NCBI GenBank assembly: GCA_900316985.1
Contig: ONFE01000002.1
Location: 102,193-166,192, forward strand
Source of the DNA: an uncultured Prevotellaceae bacterium
Lineage (GTDB): Bacteria > Bacteroidota > Bacteroidia > Bacteroidales > Bacteroidaceae
Reading direction: 5' to 3'
DNA length: 64,000 bases
This document shows positions 8,411-15,929 of the stretch, one piece after another. The stretch's first letter is position 1, and every line of letters begins with the position of its first letter. Position numbers and translations under genes: made by a program. The notes below the pieces were generated by a model. That model worked only from the letters and a program-made list of their open reading frames with translations. It was not told the DNA's origin and did no database searches.

Positions 8411-8450
8411 AATAAGGGGGTATGCAACTTGAGGCATATCCCCTTTTATT
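8411..8450 (+). terminator. Terminator of the rnf operon
   Basis: A 12-bp stem (one G-U pair) is formed by AAGGGGGTATGC (8414-8425) and GCATATCCCCTT (8434-8445) with an 8-nt loop, followed by TTATT. Confidence 0.88.
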
Positions 8451-8458
8451 ATTGCGGC

Positions 8459-8551
8459 GACTACAAAGTAAATTAGTTTGTTCTTCAAAACATCATCGGA
8501 AGCAATGCAAAACATCATTGGATGAAGAACAAAGTAAATTAGTTTGTAGTC
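8459..8551. repeat. Nested A-B-B-A palindromic repeat after the rnf operon
   Basis: Two exact 19-bp copies of ACAAAGTAAATTAGTTTGT (8463-8481, 8529-8547) flank two 14-bp near-copies AAAACATCATYGGA (8487-8500, 8509-8522). The outer ends are also inverted (GACTACAAA 8459-8467 with TTTGTAGTC 8543-8551), as are TTTGTTCTTCA (8477-8487) and TGAAGAACAAA (8523-8533). The block can fold as one long imperfect hairpin. No coding frame. Confidence 0.85.
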
Positions 8552-8589
8552 GGACAAACGGAGGGCAGGAATAGAATAATCCCATGAAA

Positions 8590-8620
8590 TGAGGGTGTAC
8601 CTTAGTCGGGCACACCCTCA
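8590..8620 (-). terminator. Terminator of the ABC exporter operon
   Basis: TGAGGGTGT (8590-8598) pairs with ACACCCTCA (8612-8620), 9 bp. On the minus strand it follows the exporter stop codon at 8630 by 9 nt. The downstream T-tract is weak (ATTTCAT). Confidence 0.65.
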
Positions 8621-8629
8621 CTTGTGTTA

Positions 8630-10594
8630 TCAGGCTATCTGATTACCGGTGTATAACTGGTAGTACTTACCGCCCAAGCTGATGAGCTGGTCGTGGGTGC
8701 CGCGCTCGATGATGCGGCCGTGGTCCATCACGATGATGATGTCGGAGTTGCGGATGGTACTCAGGCGGTGGGCAATGACAAACGTAGAACGGCCTTGCAT
8801 GATACTGTCCATGCCTTGCTGAACCATACGCTCGGTGCGGGTGTCAATGCTTGAGGTGGCCTCGTCGAGAATGAGGGCAGGGGGATTGGCTACGGCTGCA
8901 CGGGCAATGGCCAGCAACTGGCGTTCTCCCTGTGAGAGATTGCCGCCGTCGCCGGTAAGCACAGTCTGGTAACCGTTGGACAGACGGCGAATAAAATCGT
9001 CGGCATTCACCAGTTTGGCGGCGGCGATGCATTCCTCGTCGGTAGCATCCAGACGGCCGTAGCGGATGTTTTCCATCACGGTTCCCGTAAAGAGATGAGT
9101 CTCCTGAAGCACAATGCCGAGCGAACGGCGGAGATCGGCCTTGCGGATGCGGCGGATGGGCAGTCCGTCGTATTGAATGGTACCGCTTTGGATATCATAG
9201 AAACGGTTGATAAGGTTGATGATGGTGGTCTTGCCGGCTCCCGTACCTCCCACGAGGGCAATCTTCTGGCCGGCCTCCGTGTCGAGCGTGATGTCGAAGA
9301 GCACCTGCTTGGGAGTCTTCTGCTGGCTGCTGGGGGATGGCGGATAGCCGAAGTTGACATTGAAGAAGTCCACCTCGCCGCGCTGACGGGTGAGTTTTCC
9401 GCTGCCGTCTTTCCATGCCCAGAGATTGGTCTTCCGCGAAGTCTCCATCAACTTTCCGGCTACCATCTCGGCGTTGACCAACTGGATATCGGCGTCCATG
9501 TCATCGGTCTCGGCTTTTGCATCGAGCAGATTGAACACACGGTCGGCACCGGCCACGGCGTTGATGACGCTGTTGATCTGGTTGGATATCTCACTGACCG
9601 GGCGCGTGAAGTTCTTGATGAGCGTAAGGAAACTGACGAGCGTTCCGATGGTAAGTGAAGAGTGAAGAGCGTAGAGTGAAGAATCCTTGGCGAAACTCAG
9701 GGCAAGCGCGGCACCGAAGACTGCGGCCATCACGTAGATCAGATTGGAAAGATTGCCGTTGATAGGCATCACGATATTGGCCACGCGGTTGGCATTGCAG
9801 GCATTATTGCGCAGTTGTTCATTCAGTCTCGTGAATTCGGCAATGGCCTCATCCTCGTGACAGAAGGTCTTCACCACTTTCTGACCTGTAAGCATCTCCT
9901 CAACAAAGCCGTTCATCTCGCCGAGGCTCTGCTGTTGCTGGCGGAAATGGCTGGCGGAAATGTTGCCGAGCTTGCGCGTGGTGACAATCATAATCACCGA
10001 CATGATGACCGTTAGCACAGTAAGCGGCCAAGAGAGCACAATCATTGAGGTGAAGGTGATGACAATGGTGATGAGCGACGAGAAGATGTTGGGCAAGGAA
10101 GAGATCATCTGCCGCAGGGTATCGATATCGTTGGTATAGACCGACATCAAGTCACCGTGGGAATGCTGGTCGAAGTAGGATATGGGCAGTTGCTGCATGT
10201 GGCTGAACGTATCGCGGCGAAGCCGGAGCAGCGTTCCCTGGCTGACGTTGATCATCAGACGGCTTTGCAGATAGGCACAGAGGGCACCGGCCAACAGGAT
10301 AATAGCCAATTTGCCAATGGCCAGGGCCAGCGGGGTATAGTCGGGCGTTGCGGCCTGGGTGAGCGGAATGATGTAATCGTCGATGAGCGTCTTGGTGAAA
10401 AGGGTGGAGGAGAGGGTGGCCACAGGTGTGATGAAAGTGCACGCCACGACGACAATCAGACTCCATTTATATTCTGCGATGACCATGCGAAGCAGCCGCA
10501 TAATGGTCTGGCGCCCTTCCTTGGAAAGGTGCTTGATTCCTCCTGTATGTCGTGGGCCGCGAGGACCGCCGTGTGGATTCAATGTTGGGGGCAT
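8630..10594 (-). CDS. ABC exporter subunit with catalytic Walker B (MdlB-like)
   Basis: The 654-residue half-transporter has six membrane helices (residues about 35-345) fused to an ATPase domain with Walker A GGTGAGKTT, signature LSQGERQLL, Walker B ALILDEATSSID with the catalytic Glu, and H-loop VIAHRLST. The signature deviates from LSGGQ. Together with the upstream partner this fits a heterodimeric type IV exporter of unknown substrate. It begins with a basic Gly/Pro/His leader. A short repeat-derived segment (KDSSLYALHSSLT) lies in an inter-helix loop. Confidence 0.9.
   Translation of the reverse strand: MPPTLNPHGGPRGPRHTGGIKHLSKEGRQTIMRLLRMVIAEYKWSLIVVVACTFITPVATLSSTLFTKTLIDDYIIPLTQAATPDYTPLALAIGKLAIILLAGALCAYLQSRLMINVSQGTLLRLRRDTFSHMQQLPISYFDQHSHGDLMSVYTNDIDTLRQMISSLPNIFSSLITIVITFTSMIVLSWPLTVLTVIMSVIMIVTTRKLGNISASHFRQQQQSLGEMNGFVEEMLTGQKVVKTFCHEDEAIAEFTRLNEQLRNNACNANRVANIVMPINGNLSNLIYVMAAVFGAALALSFAKDSSLYALHSSLTIGTLVSFLTLIKNFTRPVSEISNQINSVINAVAGADRVFNLLDAKAETDDMDADIQLVNAEMVAGKLMETSRKTNLWAWKDGSGKLTRQRGEVDFFNVNFGYPPSPSSQQKTPKQVLFDITLDTEAGQKIALVGGTGAGKTTIINLINRFYDIQSGTIQYDGLPIRRIRKADLRRSLGIVLQETHLFTGTVMENIRYGRLDATDEECIAAAKLVNADDFIRRLSNGYQTVLTGDGGNLSQGERQLLAIARAAVANPPALILDEATSSIDTRTERMVQQGMDSIMQGRSTFVIAHRLSTIRNSDIIIVMDHGRIIERGTHDQLISLGGKYYQLYTGNQIA
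9654..9684. repeat. GTGAAGA-type repeat inside the exporter gene
   Basis: The block contains two overlapping copies of AGTGAAGAG and a third variant. The exact 15-mer AGTGAAGAGTGAAGA (9654-9668) recurs in the intergenic region at 10619-10633. Here it is in frame and encodes part of a loop (SSLYALHSSLT, read on the minus strand). Confidence 0.8.
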
Positions 10595-10605
10595 ATTCTT
10601 TAGAA

Positions 10606-10638
10606 ATGAAGAGTGAAAAGTGAAGAGTGAAGAATTAT
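10606..10638. repeat. GTGAAGA-type repeat between the two exporter genes
   Basis: ATGAAGAGTGAAAAGTGAAG and the following bases form tandem GAAGAGTGA units, followed by an ATCTTTAATCTTTAATCTTG stretch (10651-10670). It fills the 79-bp gap between the exporter genes. Confidence 0.75.
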
Positions 10639-10673
10639 ACTTGAACTTTGATCTTTAATCTTTAATCTTGAAT

Positions 10674-12446
10674 CTATTCGTCAAAGTCACCGGTATCCTG
10701 CGTCTGCAGGCGGTAGATTTCCTGATAGATTTCGTTGGACATGAGTAGGTTCTCGTGCGTGTCGAATCCTACCACACGCCCTTGGTCCATCACGATGACA
10801 CGATCGGTGTGTTCCATACTCAGCACGCGCTGGGCAATGATGATCTTGGTGGTGCCGGGGATGGCTTTCGTAAACGATTCGCGGATGCGGGCATCGGTGG
10901 CCGTATCACAGGCACTGGTGGAATCGTCGAGAATCAGAACTTTGGGCCGTTTAAGTAGGGCACGGGCAATGCAGAGGCGCTGCTTCTGGCCACCAGACAC
11001 ATTAGCTCCGTTCTGCTCGATGCGCGTCTCATATTTCTCCGGCATCTGTTCGATAAACTCATCGGCACAAGCCATTCGACAGGCTTCCTGGCATTCCTCT
11101 AAAGTTGCATCTTCCTTGCCCCAGCGCAGGTTCTCAAGGATGGTTCCGGAGAAGAGCACGTTGTTCTGTAAGACCATTGAAACCTCATTGCGAAGCGTAT
11201 CAAGATCATAGCGGCGCACATCTACACCACCCACACTAACATAGCCTTCAGTAGCATCATAAAGGCGTGAGATGAGTGTAGCTAACGTTGATTTTCCGCA
11301 ACCTGTACCGCCGATGATACCGATGGTCTCGCCGGAGTTGATGTGGAGCGTCACATTCTTGATGGCGTATTCATGAACGGGTAGTGCGTTGCCTTCTGAT
11401 GAGGTGGGTCCGTGATTCAGGTTATAGCTGAAGCTGACGTTTTCAAAGTCAATGCTACCGTCCTTGACCGTGTGAAGGGCGTTTACGGGAGAAGTGATGC
11501 TGGCCTGTTCGTCGATGACCTCAGCAACACGCTTGCCGCTTGCCGCACTCATCGTGAGCGTGACGAAAATCATCGAGAGCATCATCAGAGAGGAGAGGAT
11601 GGTCATCACATAGGTGAACAGAGATGTCAGTTGTCCGGTGGTGAGTTCACCGCCAACGATGAAATGGGCACCGAACCAGGAGAGGGCCATGATACAGCCG
11701 TATACGACCAGCATCATGATGGGATGGTTGATGGCCTGCAGCGTCTCGGTCTTGACGAACAAATTGTAGAGTGCCTCGGCCGCCCGACGGAACTTCGTGT
11801 TCTCAAAGTCTTCCCGCACAAAGGCCTTCACCACTCTAATGGCAGCGATATTCTCCTGCACGGCACCGTTGAGGTCATCATAGCGGAGGAACACCTGGGT
11901 GAAGAGTTTCATCGTACGGGAGATAATCATATAGAGCGCAATGCCGAGGATGACCAACGCGACAAGGAAAATGAGACTCATCTTGAAGTTGATGAACACG
12001 CACATCAGCACGGAGAGAATCATATTGAACGGTGCCCTGACCGATATGCGCATGAGCATCTGGAAGGCGTTCTGCAAGTTGGATACATCGGTCGTCATAC
12101 GCGTGATCAGTCCGGAGGTGGAGAACTTGTCAATGTTAGCGAAAGAGAACGTCTGGATGTTGCGGTACATGGCATCACGAAGGTTGTATGCAAATCCCGT
12201 GGAAGCCTTTGCCGAACAACGTCCTGACAGAATGCCGAAAAGCAGTGAGAAGGCTGCTATCAAGAGCATCAGTCCGCCATAGAGACATACGTTACGTAGA
12301 TTGCCCGTAGAGATTCCACGGTCGATAATCCAGGAGGTGACGTAAGGAATCAGTACCCCCATCACCACTTCAAGTCCTGTGAATACAGGCGTCAGCACAG
12401 CCGCCGTGCGGAATGAGCCTACTTGTCGGAGAAGAGTCTTAAGCAT
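10674..12446 (-). CDS. ABC exporter subunit with degenerate Walker B (MdlA-like)
   Basis: Starting at the ATG at 12446 (MLKTLLRQVGSF) the product is 590 residues: six membrane helices then an ATPase domain with Walker A GGTGCGKST, canonical signature VSGGQKQRL, and Walker B VLILDDSTSACD, where Asp replaces the catalytic Glu. That substitution, paired with an atypical LSQGE signature in the partner, is the pattern of asymmetric heterodimeric exporters (TM287/288, BmrCD, LmrCD). The upstream in-frame start at 12482 is rejected because the -7 box lies downstream of it. Substrate unknown. Confidence 0.9.
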   Translation of the reverse strand: MLKTLLRQVGSFRTAAVLTPVFTGLEVVMGVLIPYVTSWIIDRGISTGNLRNVCLYGGLMLLIAAFSLLFGILSGRCSAKASTGFAYNLRDAMYRNIQTFSFANIDKFSTSGLITRMTTDVSNLQNAFQMLMRISVRAPFNMILSVLMCVFINFKMSLIFLVALVILGIALYMIISRTMKLFTQVFLRYDDLNGAVQENIAAIRVVKAFVREDFENTKFRRAAEALYNLFVKTETLQAINHPIMMLVVYGCIMALSWFGAHFIVGGELTTGQLTSLFTYVMTILSSLMMLSMIFVTLTMSAASGKRVAEVIDEQASITSPVNALHTVKDGSIDFENVSFSYNLNHGPTSSEGNALPVHEYAIKNVTLHINSGETIGIIGGTGCGKSTLATLISRLYDATEGYVSVGGVDVRRYDLDTLRNEVSMVLQNNVLFSGTILENLRWGKEDATLEECQEACRMACADEFIEQMPEKYETRIEQNGANVSGGQKQRLCIARALLKRPKVLILDDSTSACDTATDARIRESFTKAIPGTTKIIIAQRVLSMEHTDRVIVMDQGRVVGFDTHENLLMSNEIYQEIYRLQTQDTGDFDE

Positions 12447-12455
12447 ATTCGGGGA

Positions 12456-12463
12456 CAAATATA
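12456..12463 (-). promoter_or_regulatory. -7 box of the ABC exporter operon
   Basis: TATATTTG on the minus strand lies 9 nt before the ATG at 12446 and directly after the T-run of the RNase G terminator. Confidence 0.65.
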
Positions 12464-12466
12464 CAA

Positions 12467-12505
12467 AAAAAAGCGGAATCACCTTTGCGATGGTTCCGCT
12501 TTTTT
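12467..12505 (-). terminator. Terminator of the RNase G gene
   Basis: AAAAAAGCGGAA (12467-12478) pairs with TTCCGCTTTTTT (12494-12505), flanking a 15-nt loop. On the minus strand it starts 1 nt after the RNase G stop and ends in a run of T that merges with the next promoter. Confidence 0.88.
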
Positions 12506-12506
12506 G

Positions 12507-14081
12507 TCATTTTGTTTCTTGTTCCTCCCGCATGTCAATCATTTGTTTCTTGCTGTCATAAAATTCGTATTGCAAGAAACCCATCTTTTGCGAGGGAATG
12601 ATGTGTACACCCAGTCCGTACTTCATCTGCCATTTACGTTTCAGCGACACGAGTCCCTGATTGATATAGGCAGCCACATACGGGTGGACGTGCAGATAGA
12701 ATCTCTTAACGCCGATCTTGTTGACCAGGGCGTCAATCTTACGTTCGAGCGTATCGGTGAAAAGAATGCTTGACTTGATCTTTCCACTACCGAAACAGGT
12801 AGGACACTCTTCCTCTACATTCACATCCATAGCAGGTCTGACACGCTGGCGCGTGATTTGCATCAGTCCGAACTTGGAGAGCGGCAGTATGTTGTGGCGT
12901 GCGCGGTCTTTTTGCATGTTCTTACACATACGCTCGTAGAGCATCTGCCGGTCTTCAGCCAGGTTCATGTCGATGAAGTCAACAATGATGATACCTCCCA
13001 TGTCGCGAAGACGCAATTGACGTGCCAGTTCGTCAGCAGCACCGAGATTTACTTCGAGCGCATTGCCCTCCTGTCCTTTCTCTGCGCGAATACGGTTACC
13101 GCTGTTCACGTCCACCACGTGCATTGCCTCTGTGTGCTCGATAATGAGATAGGCACCATGCTTGTAGTTCACCGTCCGGCCGAAGCCTGACTTGATCTGC
13201 TTGGTGATGTTAAAGTTGTCAAAGATAGGTACCTTACCGGTGTAGAGCTTTACGATGCCCGCCTTTTCAGGGGCGATGAGCGTCACGTAGTCTTTCACTT
13301 CCTGGAACACTTGCTCGTCGTTGACGTAGATGTTCTCGTAGGAGGGATTGAAAAGGTCGCGCAAGAGTGCTACGACACGGCTTTCCTCCTCATAGACGAG
13401 CTGTGGCCGTTGGGTGGTTTTCTGCACCTTGGTAACGGCGTCCTCCCACCGCTTGTAGAGGACTTTGAGTTCAGAGTCGAGTTCGGCTGCTCTTTTGCCT
13501 TCAGCAACTGTCCGCACAATGACTCCGCAATTGCGGGGCTTTACACTTTGGATGATTTGCTTGAGCCTGGCTCGCTCTTCACCGCTTTTGATTTTGGACG
13601 ATACTGAAACTTTATCCCCGAATGGAATCAGGACCAGATAACGTCCGGCAAACGACAATTCAGCCGTCATACGCGGACCTTTGGTCGAAATGGGTTCTTT
13701 TACAATCTGCACCAGCACCTCCTGATCTTTCTGCAGCGTTGTTGCGATGCTGCCGTCTTTTTTCAGATCGGGCAGGCGTGATGCCTTGGAGAAGGGGTAA
13801 AGTTTTTTCCTGTCGCTTTCTACCTGTTTGAGGTACTTTCCGTAAGAATTGAACTGGCTTCCCAGGTCAAGATAGTGAAGAAAGGCGTCGCGTTCGTATC
13901 CTACGTTCACAAAACTGGCGTTCAGTCCGGCCATCAGTTTTTTCACTTTGGCCACGTAGATGTTTCCAACGGAGAACGATGCTGAGCGGGGCTCTGTCTG
14001 GTATTCCACCAGGCTTTTGTCTTCCAGCAGGGCAATCGAAATCTCCTTCTCTTGGACATCAATTACTACTTCGCTGGTCAT
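12507..14081 (-). CDS. rng: Ribonuclease E/G family protein
   Basis: Starting at MTSEVVIDVQ the product is 524 residues, the usual length for RNase G of this phylum and without the long RNase E scaffold tail. An S1-like RNA-binding region follows the N-terminus (SVGNIYVAKVKKLMAGLNAS). The metal-binding catalytic motif is IIIVDFIDMNL. The zinc-link is C426/C429 (CPTCFGSGK). It is predicted to act in rRNA maturation and mRNA turnover. It is last in the HU-bL38-rng run and separated from bL38 by a strong hairpin. The upstream alternative start at 14120 lies inside that hairpin and is rejected. Confidence 0.93.
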   Translation of the reverse strand: MTSEVVIDVQEKEISIALLEDKSLVEYQTEPRSASFSVGNIYVAKVKKLMAGLNASFVNVGYERDAFLHYLDLGSQFNSYGKYLKQVESDRKKLYPFSKASRLPDLKKDGSIATTLQKDQEVLVQIVKEPISTKGPRMTAELSFAGRYLVLIPFGDKVSVSSKIKSGEERARLKQIIQSVKPRNCGVIVRTVAEGKRAAELDSELKVLYKRWEDAVTKVQKTTQRPQLVYEEESRVVALLRDLFNPSYENIYVNDEQVFQEVKDYVTLIAPEKAGIVKLYTGKVPIFDNFNITKQIKSGFGRTVNYKHGAYLIIEHTEAMHVVDVNSGNRIRAEKGQEGNALEVNLGAADELARQLRLRDMGGIIIVDFIDMNLAEDRQMLYERMCKNMQKDRARHNILPLSKFGLMQITRQRVRPAMDVNVEEECPTCFGSGKIKSSILFTDTLERKIDALVNKIGVKRFYLHVHPYVAAYINQGLVSLKRKWQMKYGLGVHIIPSQKMGFLQYEFYDSKKQMIDMREEQETK

Positions 14082-14110
14082 TTCTTCTGCTCTTGATGTG
14101 GTATAAAGCC

Positions 14111-14140
14111 ATAAGAGCAAGTAGGCTTACTTGCTCTTAT
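14111..14140 (-). other. Perfect 13-bp hairpin spanning the bL38 stop codon
   Basis: ATAAGAGCAAGTA (14111-14123) and TACTTGCTCTTAT (14128-14140) pair perfectly around a 4-nt loop. The hairpin includes the last codons and stop of bL38 and ends 30 nt before the rng start. There is no T-tract, so it is more likely a processing or stability element than a terminator. Confidence 0.7.
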
Positions 14141-14216
14141 GACGATTCTTTCTCAGTCTCTTTTTACGTTTGTGAGTAGCCATCTTGTGGCCCTTTTTCT
14201 TTTTTCCGTTTGGCAT
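14127..14216 (-). CDS. Ribosomal protein bL38 (AURKAIP1/COX24 domain)
   Basis: A 29-residue, extremely basic protein (MPNGKKKKGHKMATHKRKKR then LRKNRHKSK) matches the short Bacteroidota proteins annotated as AURKAIP1/COX24-domain, related to mitochondrial mS38 and identified as a large-subunit component (bL38) in Flavobacterium ribosomes. More than half of its residues are Lys, Arg or His. It lies between HU and RNase G, with its 3' end inside a strong hairpin. It is well under the usual gene-calling cutoff and easily missed. Confidence 0.88.
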   Translation of the reverse strand: MPNGKKKKGHKMATHKRKKRLRKNRHKSK

Positions 14217-14284
14217 AACTTTAAATATTTAATGTTAAAACAATACTTTCCAACTCTGAATTCCTCTCGGTCTTCACTCAAGTA

Positions 14285-14569
14285 TTATTCCTCACCCTTC
14301 ATCTTGGCGACGAAGCTCTTGGCGGGCTTGAAACTTGGGAAGTCGTGAGCTGCAATCACGATAGTCGTGTTCTTGCTGATGTTGCGAGCTGTCTTTTCGG
14401 CGCGATGCTTCACAACAAACGTACCGAAACCACGCAGATAGACATTCTCTTTCTTTTCCAGCATGCTGTCTTTCACAGACTCCATAAATGCCTCTACTGT
14501 GGTGGCAACATCTTTACGGGCGATACCTGTTTTTTGAACGATATCCTCGATAATTTCTGCTTTTGTCAT
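14285..14569 (-). CDS. HU/IHF family DNA-binding protein
   Basis: The 94-residue product has the HU fold: N-terminal helices (MTKAEIIEDIVQKTGI), the GFGTFVVKHRAEKTARN region corresponding to the DNA-binding beta arm, and a C-terminal PSFKPAKSFVAKMKG. It is a nucleoid-associated protein that bends DNA. It is first in the HU-bL38-rng run and has its own promoter. Confidence 0.93.
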   Translation of the reverse strand: MTKAEIIEDIVQKTGIARKDVATTVEAFMESVKDSMLEKKENVYLRGFGTFVVKHRAEKTARNISKNTTIVIAAHDFPSFKPAKSFVAKMKGEE

Positions 14570-14603
14570 CTCTATTTCTTTATATTTTGATTAATTCGGG
14601 ATG

Positions 14604-14611
14604 CAAAGATA
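14604..14611 (-). promoter_or_regulatory. -7 box of the HU gene
   Basis: TATCTTTG on the minus strand, 34 nt before the HU start codon; the leader is about 28 nt. Confidence 0.65.
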
Positions 14612-14636
14612 CTGCTTTTTGACAAGATACGAAAAT

Positions 14637-15929
14637 TTATTTGAGTTTTTTTCGATTTTTCTTTGCGAAAATTGTTGTAGGATAGGAAATTACGACTTCC
14701 GTGAGGTCGGCTTTCGTCAAATGGGCTTTCACGTTGACACCTATTTTAATATTACCTAACTTCTGAAACTGGTAGTTCAGGCCTATCCGCTCATAATATG
14801 GTTTTTCCAGTTCCTTGGCCCATTTGCCCATGTGTCGATAGATGTAGAAACCGAGTGCAACATTGAGTGACAGATGTCCAAAGAAGGCTTCGTGCTTAGC
14901 GGCAATACCGACCGACCAGGGGCTGATTTCCGATGGGTCGTTACGCAGAAGGCTGATTTCACGGATACGGCCGTCGTAGGTGCCATAAAAGACATCGACG
15001 CCGATGCCGGAAGCCCAGCGGCGGGCATAGCGGTACATTACATCGGCTCCGAAGCTGTAGGCCAGATAGCATTTGAATGAATCCGTGCGGTAGTCTTTCT
15101 CATCGGGATTCGTGTAGAACTGAGTCTGCTGCCATTCCTCCATCAGCGTACGCCCACCGATTGAACCATATAAATTAAAATAGGTATATGGCTGGAATTT
15201 GGATGCAGGAATGTGTCGCCGGGGAATGGAGGCTTCATAATAAGGCTGATATACAAGGCCTAGCGAGGGTCCCACGAAGTTGGCTCCCTTGTTGGGACGG
15301 TTCAATGCCCCGTTGCTGTGATGGTAATAGTCGATGCCCAGGCGTACGCCCCAATCGTTGGAGAAATGCCAAGTACCGTGAACGCCTGCCCCAAAGAAGA
15401 TGTTCCAGCGGGAACCGATGAGCTCGTTGTCAATGTTGTTCTCCTTATTATATTTATGTTGGTTCCAAGCCACGCCGAAATTGAGTGCATAGTCGATTTC
15501 CCATCGGTGTGTGCGGAGCAGGGGACGGGCGAATTGTCCGTAGAAGGAGAGGGCGTTGCCTAAGCGCGAGTCGTAGTCCACTTCCTTCAGCGCGTTTTGT
15601 TCCTTTCCCCAGAATTCCTCACCTTTATGAACCGTAACGCCGTGATTCAGGCTCCATTTGACGCCTGCCGACAAAGTGGGAAAACCATAATCGCGGGCGT
15701 AATCGTTACTATCCGAGGGCAATGTAGCGTGGATGAGTTTCAGGTCGAAGGAAAGGTTCTGCCTGTCTTTCTGCCATTTGCTTTGCCATTCATCCATCAC
15801 GATGGCACGTCCGGGCATGATGCTGAGTTCCGCTCCCCAGTGGTGACGGATGGTGTCGGCAGGTACGGCATTGGCCTTGATTGCCAAGAGGCATAATGCT
15901 ATCGTGAAGATTCTTTTACCTGTAATCAT
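14637..15929 (-). CDS. PagL-like acyloxyacyl hydrolase (lipid A deacylase), extended
   Basis: The 430-residue product has a signal peptide (ending near AIKANA) and a predicted outer-membrane barrel. The stretch GVRLGIDYYHHSNGALN carries the PagL H-x-S-N signature (H203, S205, N206), and GANFVGPSLGLVY follows as in PagL. PagL removes the 3-O-linked acyl chain of lipid A. At 430 residues it is over twice the size of Pseudomonas PagL; residues about 240-430 look like additional barrel strands (YFNLYGSIGGRTL, YGTYDGRIREISL). The gene overlaps mltG by 4 nt (ATGA), indicating coupled translation. The assignment is good at family level; activity is inferred. Confidence 0.8.
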   Translation of the reverse strand: MITGKRIFTIALCLLAIKANAVPADTIRHHWGAELSIMPGRAIVMDEWQSKWQKDRQNLSFDLKLIHATLPSDSNDYARDYGFPTLSAGVKWSLNHGVTVHKGEEFWGKEQNALKEVDYDSRLGNALSFYGQFARPLLRTHRWEIDYALNFGVAWNQHKYNKENNIDNELIGSRWNIFFGAGVHGTWHFSNDWGVRLGIDYYHHSNGALNRPNKGANFVGPSLGLVYQPYYEASIPRRHIPASKFQPYTYFNLYGSIGGRTLMEEWQQTQFYTNPDEKDYRTDSFKCYLAYSFGADVMYRYARRWASGIGVDVFYGTYDGRIREISLLRNDPSEISPWSVGIAAKHEAFFGHLSLNVALGFYIYRHMGKWAKELEKPYYERIGLNYQFQKLGNIKIGVNVKAHLTKADLTEVVISYPTTIFAKKNRKKLK

